Of a stretch of DNA of 64,000 nt, positions 1-9,841 are shown one piece after another. Location of the stretch: contig CP154954.1 in the NCBI GenBank assembly GCA_039621445.1, positions 67,738,714 to 67,802,713 of the forward strand, written 5' to 3'. The position numbers were made by a program, and so were the translations under genes. The notes under the pieces are model-generated. The model had not been told where the DNA came from and made no database searches. It was given only the letters and a program-made list of their open reading frames with translations. Every line of letters starts with the position of its first letter. The stretch's first letter is position 1. Source of the stretch: Euglena gracilis (lineage: Eukaryota; Euglenida; Euglenophyceae; Euglenales).

Positions 1-11
1 GCCCAAATGGT

Positions 12-220
12 GTGAAGCACCGGACCGCAAAGAAGGTGATGGCTCAGGTCGCACTGCACAGGGAGAAACTCATACAAATACAAAGGAAGCGGACATGTGC
101 TGATGAGGGAGGATCTACCAGGGCAGAATCCGGCGAGGCTCGGCAGACAATCTGCTCATCGGAAATGAGGGCAGCAAAGAACGCACACGCAGAACAGAAG
201 GGGCCACGTGAGCATAACAT
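12..220 (+). CDS. Candidate partial exon of an unrecognised gene
   Basis: A lysine- and arginine-rich reading frame runs from the window edge to a GTAAGG donor-like site at 221. It contains the segment KKVMAQVALHREKLIQIQRK. The composition (charged, no homopolymer) looks more like coding sequence than the repeats that follow. I do not recognise the protein. The frame ends in the second position of a codon at the donor. The next candidate exon, at 475, does not join it cleanly in its best frame, so the two may not be consecutive or the limits may be wrong. It may belong to the gene ending at 4670, but that is inference from position and strand only. Confidence 0.3.
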
Positions 221-474
221 GTAAGGTTCGACTAAAACCCCCAAATATGACCCCCATCAGGTTTTTGAAATAACAGCCGATCCCAGCAGACAAAAGACCC
301 TCTGAAGGAAAAAAAATCGAAGGAAAATTTGAAATGAATGGGTCTGCATTTGGGCGGCAAAACTAAATCTCCGGGGAGAATTGATGATTTGGGGGGGGGT
401 CCGCAAATGACGGATCAAAACCCCAATTTCACACTGAAAAACACCAAAAAAACGTCTGTTATCATTTCAGGTTG

Positions 475-540
475 TTAAGGCCTTCGACAGATGGCCACAG
501 AATTCAGCCATGCTGTCCAGGGCTCTTATGCCGGAAATGT
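475..540 (+). CDS. Candidate short exon
   Basis: A GT-AG style acceptor (TTATCATTTCAG) is followed by an open stretch reading VVKAFDRWPQNSAMLSRALM and then a GTAACA donor-like site. The acceptor and the natural-looking peptide support an exon, but it is short and the phase on both sides is not confirmed. The product is unknown. Confidence 0.3.
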
Positions 541-1590
541 AACACCCCCCAATTTTAAACCCCCCTGATGTGAGCACTGTGGCTGTTGTTTGGTGCCTTT
601 TACACCTTCTTCTGGCCTGGCGCTGTTTTTTATTGCCTCTGGCCCTTTTTGTCTGTGTGCGTGGAGGTGGCTGGGGCCTGGCGGGACTTACCTTGTTTTC
701 TGCGCCAGCCACCAAGCGCCCCAAGGCACATAAAAACCCCCCAAATAACTTTGCTTGGGGAATGGTCAAATATTTCTGATGCAGGTTTGTTTGCAGGTTT
801 TTTTCCTCAGTGAGTTTCTTTGCAATGAGGGTGGGCACCAATGAGGGAGGGCGGTCAGACCCCTCGGTTCAGTTCGCAGTCAACCAGACTGGCTGACTTC
901 CTGGAGGGGTGGGGTGCCGTAGGAGAAAATTGATTCCTTGCCTCCTTGGACCATCTCCCGTCCACCCAGAACAACAAATATGCATTTATGGACATCTGCT
1001 TTTTTGGGATTTCTGATGGTCGTTTTTTTTGAACATTTTGAACATTGAAACAGACTGGGGGCACAGGAGTCGCGGGGGAGGGGTAGCGGGGGGGGGGGGG
1101 GGGAAAGGGAATTGCGGGGTGGAACGTGGTAGTTTTGGCAGGTCATGTGTAACCTCACATGCAACGTCACATATGACCAACTCTTAGAAATTGGGTCACA
1201 ATTTGTCACACATTTTTTGACAATTTTCATTCCCTACGAAGTGCCATTTTTTATTCTAATCGGGATTCGGGAAACCCTCATCTGTGCGGAAAAATTGGCC
1301 ATGACAGTTTTGGAAGTCGGGCCGAACATTGGCCATGGCTTATGGACCTCTGAAGGTCGGGCCGACATGGTCGGCCTGACCTCCACATTACCGCAACACA
1401 CCCTCTTTTTTGAAATTTAGCCCCCCCCCCCAAAGTTGCAAAAGTGGTTTGGGTAAAATTTGTGGTGGGGATTGATCTCAAGCGGACTTCATTTGAGGCC
1501 CCCCAGGGGGGTATGTCCCACCCACCCCCTGGCACGGGACCCCCCTTCAGGCCGTTAAGGCAAATAAAAAAATTTCGGCGCTTTGTGCAG
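541..1590. other. No confident gene; intronic or intergenic
   Basis: I see scattered short open frames, a G tract near 1090 and A/T-rich filler. A frame around 1270-1420 is open, but no splice sites support it. If the candidate exons on either side belong to one gene, this stretch is intronic. Confidence 0.35.
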
Positions 1591-1846
1591 AACCAGAACC
1601 CAGGCCTCGGTTAAAAAGGAGCTTGATGAGGGAGCTTTCTGAGTTAAAAAGAAGCTTGACGCTCCAGCCACTTCTGGAATGCAACCTCAAATTGGCCACG
1701 CTCCTGATTGGGGGGACAAATGTTGTCCGTCGCTGTGACGCCAAGGGGACATCGGAGATTGCGAGAGTAATGGTCAGACAGGTCCGTGGACGGGAACCTC
1801 CTGATCTGAGAGCAGACCTCTCGCATACTTCATCAAAGGTGTCAAG
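1591..1846 (+). CDS. Exon of unrecognised gene A
   Basis: The stretch is bounded by a conventional acceptor (CTTTGTGCAG) and a strong donor (AAG followed by GTGAGTAAG). The reading frame is open throughout, with segments LMRELSELKRSLTLQPLLEC and GTSEIARVMVRQVRGREPP. It is leucine/arginine rich and possibly helical. The exon ends after the second base of a codon. The next exon at 2121 reads best from a codon start, so an additional small exon or an indel may lie between. I do not recognise the family. Confidence 0.45.
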
Positions 1847-2120
1847 GTGAGTAAGAATGAAATTGTCTCAACCAGCCTGCAGAGAGACGGAAATCATTGA
1901 TCCACCTTGAACAAATTTGATGGACCCCATACGGCCAACTGAACTTAACACTTTTTTCAAAATTGATGATCTCATCCCAAAATTTACCCAAAATTGAAAG
2001 GAAAAAAAACGATTTTTTTTCTGGAGGAAGCTTTTGTCGCATACGCACAGAAAATTTTCGAAAATTTGGCGGAATGTGCAAATAACCCTCATTTGGACAA
2101 TTTTTTTTTCACCTGCCGCA

Positions 2121-2258
2121 GACCACAGCACACCGGACCCTCTCGCCGCGCCAACCCCCCCCCCCCACCACCTGGCCTGCCATCTGGCCAGCGAGCTCAC
2201 CACGGTCGACCTCCACTGGTTGGACCCTGCCCACCCGGAAGTCCTCGTCAGCTGTGCC
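2121..2258 (+). CDS. Exon of unrecognised gene A, upstream of a mobile-looking intron
   Basis: A T-rich tract ends in CACCTGCCGCA. Either the nonconventional rule (CTG plus five bases, start 2121) or a conventional AG (start 2122) could define the 5-prime limit. The nonconventional reading keeps phase 0. The frame gives HLASELTTVDLHWLDPAHPE and then VLVSCA, ending at the base before AACCAGGGG. Removing 2259-2724 continues it in frame as CANPKYMTAFAKWML. A run of about 14 C lies inside the exon, so its length is worth checking. Function unknown. Confidence 0.5.
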
Positions 2259-2724
2259 AACCAGGGGTTTTCTTAAGGACCCGGGGGGGGGGGGGGTCCA
2301 GCCTCCAGCTGGCAAAAAGGCTGCTGGCTGGAAATGAGCTGCTGGCTGGACCCCCCCCCTTGGGGTATAGGGGCTGGGCTCAGCTGGGTCGATGAAAAAA
2401 ACAAAATTTTCTCAAACATTTTTGCCTTCTTGACATTTTGATGGATGGAGCTAGGTCAAGGCTGGGGGGCTGTGATGGAGGAAGCTGTGATGAGGGGGAA
2501 AACTGCAGGGACAGGTGAGCTGGGCAGCCCAGTTGGCTGGCCAGCCTGTGGCCGGCTGGCCCGGCCTCCGGCCGGGCTGGACCCAACTTTTTTTCACTCG
2601 ACCCCCCCCCCCCGGGGGGAGGCTCCCAGCCCGAATTTGGGCTGCTGGCTGGATTTGAGCTGCTGGCTGGTTGGACCCCCCCGGGGGGTAGGGTCCCCTC
2701 CGGCCTAAGAAAACCCCTGGTGCC
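2259..2724 (+). mobile_element. Nonconventional intron that is also a TIR element (family 1)
   Basis: The intron begins AAC-CAG and ends CTG-GTGCC, so +4..+6 pair with -8..-6. The pairing extends into a 16-base terminal inverted repeat, CAGGGGTTTTCTTAAG at the left and its complement at the right. The flanks carry the direct repeat GTGCCAACC (9 bp), as expected of a target-site duplication. Removing it restores an open reading frame across the junction. The interior contains repeated GCTGGCTGG motifs and G/C tracts. A homologous copy in the opposite orientation lies at about 52194-52698. Euglenid nonconventional introns are known to have this end pairing; the transposon origin is inferred from the TIR, the duplication and the second copy. 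Confidence 0.75.
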
Positions 2725-2837
2725 AACCCCAAATATATGACAGCATTCGCGAAGTGGATGCTGCCCACGGAGGCTCGACTTGACAAAGAACAAGAATGGC
2801 TGGAAAATTGCCAGAAAAGCTCTAAGAAAAGTTCTCT
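2725..2837 (+). CDS. Exon of unrecognised gene A
   Basis: The exon starts directly after the element described at 2259-2724 and ends at a conventional donor (TTCTCT followed by GTGAGTAGG). It reads NPKYMTAFAKWMLPTEARLD and then KEQEWLENCQKSSKKSS. The clean junction with the preceding exon in one frame is the best support for this gene. The exon ends in phase 2, whereas the next recognised exon begins in phase 0, so at least one exon between 2838 and 3982 is probably unidentified. Confidence 0.55.
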
Positions 2838-2916
2838 GTGAGTAGGCTGGGTTCCTGTGAGTGGGGTCCGACGAACCCGTGCCCCCCCCCTCGTGTCCCC
2901 CCCCCCCCGTGTTATC

Positions 2917-3155
2917 CCGGGGTTTTTTTTAAGCCCGGGGGGGGGGAGGGCCCCCCCACCCCCCCCCCCCCGGGGGGGGCCCGGGGGGGGGGGGGGGGGC
3001 GGTCCCGGGGGACCCACAAAAAATGGCCGAAAATCGCGAAAAATGTTATGAAAAAAATACCTTTTCAAAAATTTTCGAAGGCGCCGAAAAGTATATATCC
3101 CACCCCTCTCTGGGGGGACCGCCCCCCCCCCCCCGGGGGGGGGGGGCCCGGCCCG

Positions 3156-3190
<35 letters not shown>

Positions 3191-3215
3191 GTCCACGACT
3201 AAAAAAAACCCCTGG
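2917..3215 (+). mobile_element. TIR element with C/G tracts (family 2)
   Basis: Terminal inverted repeats are CGGGGTTTTTTTTAAG on the left and CTAAAAAAAACCCCTGG on the right. The flanks GTTATCC and GTATTACC look like an imperfect target duplication. Inside are long C and G runs and a GGCGCC-containing hairpin followed by AAAATTTTCG. A relative lies at 51516-51731. It sits in a putative intron of gene A. Confidence 0.55.
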
Positions 3216-3982
3216 TATTACCCCCCTGTCCCGTATTTTGCCTCTGCAAAGGAAATCGCCAAAAAAAATTGAGGGTTTTCGGCGAAAATGGCACTACCAT
3301 GCCCCCCGCCATGTGAGACCCCCCCCCCTTGGGAGCCAAAATACCAGGGGGGTTTATCTGGAGGGGGGGGTCGCTGAGCTCTCATCCCTTTTGAGTAAGA
3401 GCGAAGCTCACCGCCTGGGAAAAGATGGGGGTAGAACCCCCCTCCCCCCCCCCTGAGTAGACCGTGAAAACCGCGGATTATCACAATGACCCCGGCCCGG
3501 TTCCTGGAAATTTTTTTTTCAGTCGCGAGCGACTGGATTTCTAGTTTGCAAATCACCCCTGGAGGCCCTCTATCAGCCCCCGTTCGTCGTTTTGGCCGCC
3601 AACACGCCTACCCCGTGTTCCGGCGCGCTTTTGTGGCCCAAAAAGGCCATTTCGGGGAGTTTTTGGGCCATTTTTTTTTGCTCAAAAAAACGGGGTTTCC
3701 AAAATATCTCGACAATGAAGCAAAAACAAAAAAAATGTCCGGAGAGCAAAAATGAAGCGCTTGGAATGCCCTATCCAACCATGGTTTGACTTTTCCCCCA
3801 ACTCTTCGTGTAGCCCGAGCTGCGGTCATTTTTCGGTCAACTTTGGCCAATTTCAGGGGCCATTTTGGGCTGTTTTGTTTTTTTTGCCGATTTGACCAAT
3901 CCGTAGGTATTCGTCCTCCGCCGCAGGAAAAAAAGTAAAAAGCTTCAGTGCGAATTCGGCCGCCTAAGATTCTTCTGTTGTG
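3216..3982. other. Repeat-rich intronic stretch
   Basis: This contains G/C tracts and a segment around 3480-3900 (CGAGCGACTGG, GGCCCAAAAAGGCC, 'caatgaagcaaaa') that recurs in diverged form near 7990-8100, 17640-17790 and 46500-46900. It is a dispersed non-coding repeat family. I find no exon that can be defended. Confidence 0.4.
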
Positions 3983-4036
3983 TTCTCCCCAAAGACAAAT
4001 GTTCTGTCTATCCGCTCGGATGGCTCCACAGCACAG
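3983..4036 (+). CDS. Exon of unrecognised gene A
   Basis: By the nonconventional rule (CTG at 3975 plus five bases) the exon starts at 3983 in phase 0. It reads FSPKTNVLSIRSDGSTAQ and ends at a conventional donor (CAG followed by GTGTGG). A 48-bp GT-AG intron (4037-4084, ending TATTTTCAG) separates it from the next exon with the frame kept. Confidence 0.5.
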
Positions 4037-4084
4037 GTGTGGTATTCATTTATACATTTTGCATTTTTTGTAACCTATTTTCAG

Positions 4085-4165
4085 GCAGAGAACACTGATC
4101 AAACCCTGAAGAGGAAACCAGACCGTCTACTCCACCCATGGTGGTATGAATTGTCAGATGACGTT
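4085..4165 (+). CDS. Exon of unrecognised gene A
   Basis: The exon lies between a clear acceptor (AACCTATTTTCAG) and a GTAGCA donor. It reads AENTDQTLKRKPDRLLHPWW and then YELSDDV, all phase 0. The following putative intron, 4166-4193, is only 28 bp (GTAGCA...CCGCAG), very short for a spliceosomal intron. The peptide is basic and aromatic; I do not recognise a domain. Confidence 0.5.
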
Positions 4166-4193
4166 GTAGCATAACATTAATCAATTCCCGCAG

Positions 4194-4670
4194 ATTGCCC
4201 CATTCATGGGGGCCTCACTGACACAGCCAGTGAGTCTTCGTGGTCGTTCACCTCAGAGTCCTCTGGTTCGGCCATGGGTGACCTGCAACTGGACAGTGCT
4301 CCCATGTACCCCAGGTTCTTCTGGCTTATCCTCTTTCTCGGAAAGTGACTCTGAAAGAGATACGGAAAAAACAGATTCTGAAACATCCGTGTCATCAGTT
4401 TCAGATCGTTCCGCTGAAGCAGATCCGAGAAAGGTTGTGGTGTTTGCTAAAGCGACGCATGGCATCTGGGGTTTGGCACACGTTTTCACTGGGAACCTGT
4501 ACCTCACAAGAGATCTGATCAATGCGGATTTTATTCCAAAGAAATTACAGCAACAGCCGCAAAAGACGGTGTCGAACGCTTCGGTGTCAACTTCGCACAC
4601 GCCTCCCCCAAAGAAATTGAAATTGGTGTATCACCGGAAGAAAGGTTTCTACACTGTGCCCGCGGAATAG
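4194..4670 (+). CDS. Terminal exon of unrecognised gene A
   Basis: The reading frame stays open to a TAG at 4668-4670. It has a serine/acidic low-complexity part (SSFSESDSERDTEKTDSETS), then a more ordered part (KVVVFAKATHGIWGLAHVFT, LYLTRDLINADFIPKKL) and a basic tail ending KKLKLVYHRKKGFYTVPAE. Serine-rich acidic stretches of this kind are common in nuclear regulatory proteins, but no family is assigned. In the first 130 bases a second frame also looks protein-like (DTASESSWSFTSESSGSAMG), so the true frame there or a hidden intron is uncertain. Confidence 0.5.
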   Translation: MAPFMGASLTQPVSLRGRSPQSPLVRPWVTCNWTVLPCTPGSSGLSSFSESDSERDTEKTDSETSVSSVSDRSAEADPRKVVVFAKATHGIWGLAHVFTGNLYLTRDLINADFIPKKLQQQPQKTVSNASVSTSHTPPPKKLKLVYHRKKGFYTVPAE

Positions 4671-5485
4671 CGCCTCACTCCTATTCACACCTCTTCTGTG
4701 TAGCATTCATACAGCAGCCTTCTGGCGCTGTCTTCTATAACACACCCTCGGGAGGAGTCGCTGTGTTTTGGCTACCTCCTTTGTCATTTTTTGTTCATTT
4801 TCCGCTGTGCATGAGCTTTTTGCCCCCTATATAACGACCACCCCCTGGTCGTAAGTTGCATGTTGGAGGGGTGTACAACCACCCCCCCTGGTCGTAGGTT
4901 ACAGGAAAATGGTCATTGGACAAAGGGGGGGGGGAGGGTAAACCATGGCATGGGACCCCCACCCCCACTGACGAAGACTGGAAAGGGGGTGTACCCCCCG
5001 CGACCCCCCCCCAGCAACCCCCCCTGCGACCCACACATGGAGGGTTTCGGATCTCAGCGGGGGCTAAAAATGGCACCCAATTAAGAATAGCACCCAAATT
5101 AGGAACCAAAATTGCCAAAAAAACGTGTGATAAGTTCCTAATTGGATCTATTTTGGACCCAAAAGTTCTAAAAATAGGTTACACATGACGTTGTATGTGG
5201 GGTCACACTGGTCACATATGACCCATCAAACCTGTGACAGGTCACATGTGACCTGTCACGTCCCCCCCCCTGCGACCCGACCCCCCCTCTGCGACCCCCC
5301 CCCCGCGACCCCCCGTGACCCCCCCCCACGACCCGTACACCCCCAAAGTCCTCGTCAGCTGTGCTGACCCCACTGTTTTGACACAAGCTTACCATTACCC
5401 CTCCCCCCTAAATGACCCCCCCCAAGTGGCCCTTCAGGGTCCCCAGCCCAACACCCTACTTACCCGTTTGTCAACCGGGCACTTC

Positions 5486-5680
5486 AACCAGGCTTTGAAT
5501 AATGCTGAGCTCTTAATGGGACATGTGATGGAAGGCCGAAAACACCAGCATTTCAAATTTTGCGTAATTTTTGGTTTATAAGTTACACACTTGCAGTTTA
5601 CGGTAACTTTCAGTGATTTTACAGTAATTTTAACCAGGTTTTGAATAGTGCTGAGCTCTTAATGGGACATGCACGTAATG
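5486..5680. repeat. Repeat family AACCAGGTTTTGAATAGTGC
   Basis: Two copies, the first diverged, begin at about 5486 and 5631. Further copies begin at about 20662, 23565 and 27090. Downstream of each later copy are GCGCGCCCACCCC and 'cttcatt'. The left edge fits the CAGG start of a nonconventional intron, but I did not find the matching right end. Confidence 0.45.
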
Positions 5681-6249
5681 GACGGACGAAAAGACTTTCA
5701 TTGCAGATTTCGGATGATTCATAATTCACAAATTACTGATACGAAAACTGTGTACAGAACGCCGGTTCGGCCCACGGAACTGTGTTCCAGAACGCCGGAG
5801 CCCCAATACACGGTTTCAGCGATCGTGTATTCCAAAATTTGACATCTTAATTTGTGAAATCCCACACCTCAGGTGCAATACAGCATATCAATCAAAAGCT
5901 CTCCCCAAGAGCTTTCGCTTGGTACCCTCAGAACTCAGCCACACTGCATAGCGCCCTGAAAATCGCCGATCGCATGTTCCGTCCCTTTTCGCAAGTTCCA
6001 AAATCCACTGTTCACCTGCCATGTTGCCCCTTGATCGATAGCCCTTCTCAGGGGCTTTCAGCAGATGGCCTTAGATTTCAGCCGTGCTGCATGGTACTCT
6101 ATTTCAGAAATTCGCCAAATTTGGCCAAATGGAAATTGTTCCACAAAATACCCCAATTTCTGGCCAAATACCCCCAAAAACTGCTCAGATATGATTGCCA
6201 CATGTCTACAAACCCTTTTGGACACTTTTTGGCACTTTTTATTTTGGGT

Positions 6250-6375
6250 CCCTCGGACGCCGGTTTCCCGCCCGAACCGGCGTTCTGGACGCTGGTTCGG
6301 CGCAGAAATTTCCCGCCCGAACCGGCGTTCTGGGACTCCGGTTCGGGCGTGAAGCCAGAGCCCCAATACACGGTT
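6250..6375. repeat. GC-rich palindromic modules (ACGCCGGTTCGGGCG)
   Basis: Short modules built on CGCCGGTTCGGGCG and its complement occur here, at 8338-8386, 10240-10305, 42385-42560, 42800-42845 and 43325-43385. They alternate orientation so that neighbouring modules can pair. A related set using GGTTCTGTCC occurs at 27140-29710, 36610 and 45640. They sit at the edges of larger repeats. Confidence 0.5.
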
Positions 6376-6782
6376 TCAAACCTGCAACTTGCAACCGGTA
6401 ACTTACGGGTTTTATTTGAAATGTTAAGAGCATTGACCCTCCCATACCTTCCCATACCCCTTTTGTACAAATTTTTTTGGACTTTATTGACCCATAAATG
6501 ACCCAAAACGCATGACATGTAACGAGGGATGACGTTTATTTGTCGAAAACCAGTTTTAGACACGTTTAATTGTCGAATAGCAAAAAAAAAGTGTAAAATT
6601 ACGGTCGATATGGAATCGCGAGTTAACCTGGCATGCGCGATTGGAATTTTCATTTTTTTTCTCTTCACTTTCTGAGTGTCCCTTTTTTTTTCGATCGCAC
6701 ATTCACCATGTCTTGAAAGCCCCTGGTGGGGTCAAATAAAATTCAAGTATTTTGATGAAGTGCTGGAGCCCAAGCTGTCAAG

Positions 6783-6983
6783 CAACAGCTGAAATTCAAG
6801 ATTCACAATTACAAGAGACAAGTGTTCAAGTTGAGTGACAACAACAAGTTCCTTTCAAGAAGAAGTACTGCTGGACTCACTGCTGCAGCTGGACATACGC
6901 CGCAGCTGTCGTCAGGGCCCCCCTGTGTATTGTTTGGGCCCAAAGGCTCTGTATTGTTTGTTCCTGCAAAGGCCCCCCCCTGA
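6783..6983 (+). CDS. Candidate terminal exon with overlapping polyadenylation signal
   Basis: By the nonconventional rule (CTG at 6775 plus five bases) the exon starts at 6783. It reads QQLKFKIHNYKRQVFKLSDN, then NKFLSRRSTAGLTAAAG, and ends at TGA (6981-6983). The TGA overlaps an AATAAA at 6983-6988. The basic, repeat-free peptide and the hexamer support a real 3-prime end. No upstream exon was identified and the protein is not recognised. Confidence 0.35.
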   Translation, partial: QQLKFKIHNYKRQVFKLSDNNKFLSRRSTAGLTAAAGHTPQLSSGPPCVLFGPKGSVLFVPAKAPP

Positions 6984-8337
6984 ATAAAACTCTCCCAATG
7001 TGTGCCTTGTCTTTTGGATTGCTTTTCCTCTTTCTTTCTTCTTTGAATGTCCTTGCCCAAGGAAACCAAAACTTGAAGGTGGCCAGTTTTGGACCACTGT
7101 GGTGGCCTGCTTTGGGCCAAATGTGGTGGCCAGTTTGGCCACAGGTGGTGCCCAGTTTTGGGCCAGATGTGGTGCCCAGTTTTAGGTCACACGTGGTGCC
7201 CAGTTTTGGGCCACGTGGTGCCCAGTTTTGGGCCAGGTGCCCAGTTTTGGCCACAGGTTGGCAGCGATCCTTGTCTTCTGCCTTCTGCATACTTGGGAAG
7301 TCTTCGTGGGCAAAAATGGGCGCCTTTGTTGGCATTTTCTTTTTCCGTTCACTCTGAAAAGGTGTTACGTGGAAAAGATCTCGGGGGGGGGGGGGGCTGG
7401 TGGGACTGTCACATAAAGAGAGAATAATTGGTCTATCTTCGTTGAATAATGAGGAATGAAAAAAAAGAGCTCCGTCCCATTCCAGAGGTTGCATCAACGC
7501 AGTACTGGTTTTCGGTGCACGCTGTCGGCTCGTTGTCGGTAATGTCGGCTCGTCGCATTTTATTTGTCGGATTCGGGAAAAAAGATGTCGGAAAACAACT
7601 TGTTTAAAAACGACCGTCTACCCTGCATGTGACGTGGTATGTGACGTCACGTGGGTCCACCGCGTTTAAGGTTGGTAGAATAGTGTTCGTTCGACCTCGT
7701 GAACGAATAAAAGCGATTAATCTCCCACATCCGAACTATTAATCGACGTTTTTACGTTAAGAGAAATGCGAGACTTCTGTGGGTACCGAAGCCCTTCACA
7801 GAACAACTGGATCCTAATTTAGGTCGCGCGCTTCCGATCTGCCTCTAAACCTCACCTGAACCTCAGCGGTGTCAACTTTGTGACAGTTCTGTCAGTTAAA
7901 ATTTAATATACTTTGTTTCAGGCATGTGTTATCGAAATTGGTGGCCCTCCAAATCATTTGAAGACCCCCAAAATATGTTGACTTTTTCTGGGCTGTTTTC
8001 GTGGTCAAAAAATCGATGTTCCCAAAATATCGGAAATGAAGCAAAATCACAAAGGAAATGTGCAGAGGCCTAAATTGAAGCTCTAAAATGCCCTGTATAT
8101 AACAGTATTTTGATTTCCCCGTAACTCGCTGGCCAACGCTATGCGGTACAAGATCGGGGGGGGGGGACAAGATCAGGGGGGCATGGTTGGTGCATCAGGA
8201 CAGATTCTGCGTCAATAATACCATGCCCCCCCATATACCCTGGTATCCCACATACCCTGGTGCCATAGGTGTAGAAGTGGGGGGTCGCCCCCCCCCCCCG
8301 TTTGGAATAAAAAAAATTGCCGTGTATGGAGGCTCTG
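6984..8337. other. Minisatellite and unassigned sequence
   Basis: At 7078-7258 a roughly 20-bp unit (CCAGTTTTGGGCCA with TGTGGTG) repeats about eight times imperfectly. At 7690-7745 the phrase GAACGAATAAAAGCGATTAA occurs, which returns near 16373. The remainder has no supported gene. Confidence 0.4.
7078..7258. repeat. Imperfect ~20-bp minisatellite
   Basis: The unit TGGTGCCCAGTTTTGGGCCA repeats in tandem with drift. It creates long but meaningless open frames on both strands. A weaker related array is near 15690-15800. Confidence 0.6.
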
Positions 8338-8340
8338 GGT

Positions 8341-9841
8341 TCACGCCCGAACTGGTGTCTTGGACACCAGTTCGGGCGGGAAACCGGTGACTTGGACTGA
8401 AGAAACAGGACAACAGTGCAAAAAACCAGATTCATTTTGGAATTCAATGCAAAAAGGTGCGAGATGACCAATAACAAAAGTTTTAAGGAACGTGTTCCGC
8501 GGACACATTCCCACCGCTTTAGCCGCACGAAGCGGCCCCAGCTCCTCCACCCGGGCCGACACGACCGGACGGCGTGCAAGGTCCTTGAACACGATCGCCC
8601 GGTCCAGGACGTCCCGCGCCCAGTTTGCTGCCCCACGGAACGTGGCGTAAGTTGCCTTGACAGAGCCTGGAACCTTGGTGAAAGTTGAAGCCGAACGCCA
8701 AAAAGGTACGGAGGGGTCGGCGGCATCAGTCAGGCTGTTGCCGGCGCCAAGCCTCCACCCCACAAAGTTTGGGGTTGTCGCGAGGCAGCATAAGCTGCTC
8801 CCAGAGAGGCTTCTTGGCGTTCTGTTGATTGCTCTGACACGCTTTTTGTTTTGGGTACCACCCCCTTATTGTCCCACCGACCTGCCCCCGGGAGGCCCAA
8901 TTGGACAATAAGGGGGGGGGGGGACAATAAGACCGTACCAAAGGAATTTCATTGGCCGGGCCAAAAAACCCCCCGTCGGCCAGGGCCCAGGGACAATGGG
9001 GGGGGGGGGGGCGTATTTCACCAAACTTCGGTCACCCCCTCCCGCTCTGACGGATGAAAACACCCCGCCGTCAGCTCCAAAACGTCTCAGGCCTTTGGCA
9101 ATCAACAATAAATTAATCCTCTGGCTCTCTAAAAAGTGGTTCCAGTTTGTCAAGCCAAAGAGCCGCAAAATTTATTCCTCGGACACTACAGGCACCTCCT
9201 GTTCTTCGGCTTTTTGCTTCTTCTCGCGAAGAGAAGAAGCGTTGAAAAAAAAGCACAAAATTGTGGATAATGTGGCTGCACCGAAGGCACAAAGGAGCCG
9301 ACATGGGAGGGCGCTTCCCTGTACAAAGCAGCCAGAGCGTTGACCATCAGCGTTGACCAGGGGAACCAGGACCGATCCTGCACCAAATTTCTTTGGGTTG
9401 GGCAGCGGCTGCCTGTTGCTTCTCGTCACCGTGATCAAAAAGGCACGTGACCTTTACCATCCAAAGGGCAAATGCCAAGAGCCAGTCGTCCAGTTTGCCA
9501 AATGTTGCCCCACGCAGCAGGCAAACCTTTTGGAAATCCCGGGCAGCTGCCAGCGCCACCATTTTGCCTTTCGCAAGACCACCACGGGGGCAACTGTTGA
9601 CAAATGTTTCCCCAAACAAAAGTGAGTGGGCTGCTGGGGTTTCCCGAGGTGCGGCGGCAGCCTCAAGACCAGCCAAAAATTCTGCTGGTGTGGGGGTTGG
9701 GGCAGCGCACTGGTGCACACGGTGGTAACCTGGCCCGTGTACATTAAGAAAAAACCTGCCAAGGAAAGTAATACGTGGCCGTGTGTCCCTAGCAGGCTTC
9801 TTTTTAAGACCCCCCCCGGGGGGAGGGGGGGTCCCCCCCAC
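8341..9841 (-). pseudogene. Recombinase-like mobile-element gene remnant, copy A
   Basis: Read on the minus strand, coding-like pieces follow one another with frame changes. An N-terminal part at about 9720-9400 includes ATFGKLDDWLLAFALWMVKV. A middle part at about 9300-9010 includes LFGLTNWNHFLESQRINLLL. After an inserted G/C-tract element (8857-9010) comes a part at 8850-8340 with WARDVLDRAIVFKDLARRPV. The same pieces recur in the same order on the + strand at 40440-42330, so this is a repeated gene. In copy B the middle part shows GQRPETFAEL followed by a KTK motif, resembling the first catalytic Arg and Lys region of tyrosine recombinases. I did not find the HxxR motif, so the family is tentative. 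Frameshifts make it a likely pseudogene. Confidence 0.4.
8857..9010. mobile_element. Miniature element with ACAATAA/G-tract ends (family 3)
   Basis: The element runs from CCCCCTTATTGTCCCACCGA to GGACAAT followed by a G run. It contains the conserved core CCAAAGGAATTTCATTGGCC and a CGGCCAGGGCCCAGG block. Copies are at 22495-22665 (opposite strand), 32139-32325, 37025-37200 and 39254-39430. Ends are inverted repeats and are bordered by TACC and GGTA. It interrupts the recombinase-like gene. Confidence 0.65.

Larger units (their letters stand above)
4671..6782. other. Intergenic repeats
   Basis: The first part is probably 3-prime UTR of the preceding gene. The rest holds the 'CCCCTGGTCGTA' module (4830-4910), G/C-rich CGACCCCCC runs (4990-5340), a diverged copy of the phrase CCTCGTCAGCTGTGC from 2243, two copies of TTTGAATAGTGCTGAGCTCT (about 5490 and 5640), and the CCGGTTCGGGCG modules at 6250-6380. 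No gene is supported. Confidence 0.45.

Noticed and set aside
2450-3270. Proline- and glycine-rich frames (also at 5-5.4, 11.2-11.6, 40-40.4 and 44.2-44.5 kb)
   Set aside because: They arise from long C or G runs whose exact length is uncertain. No conserved residues are present.
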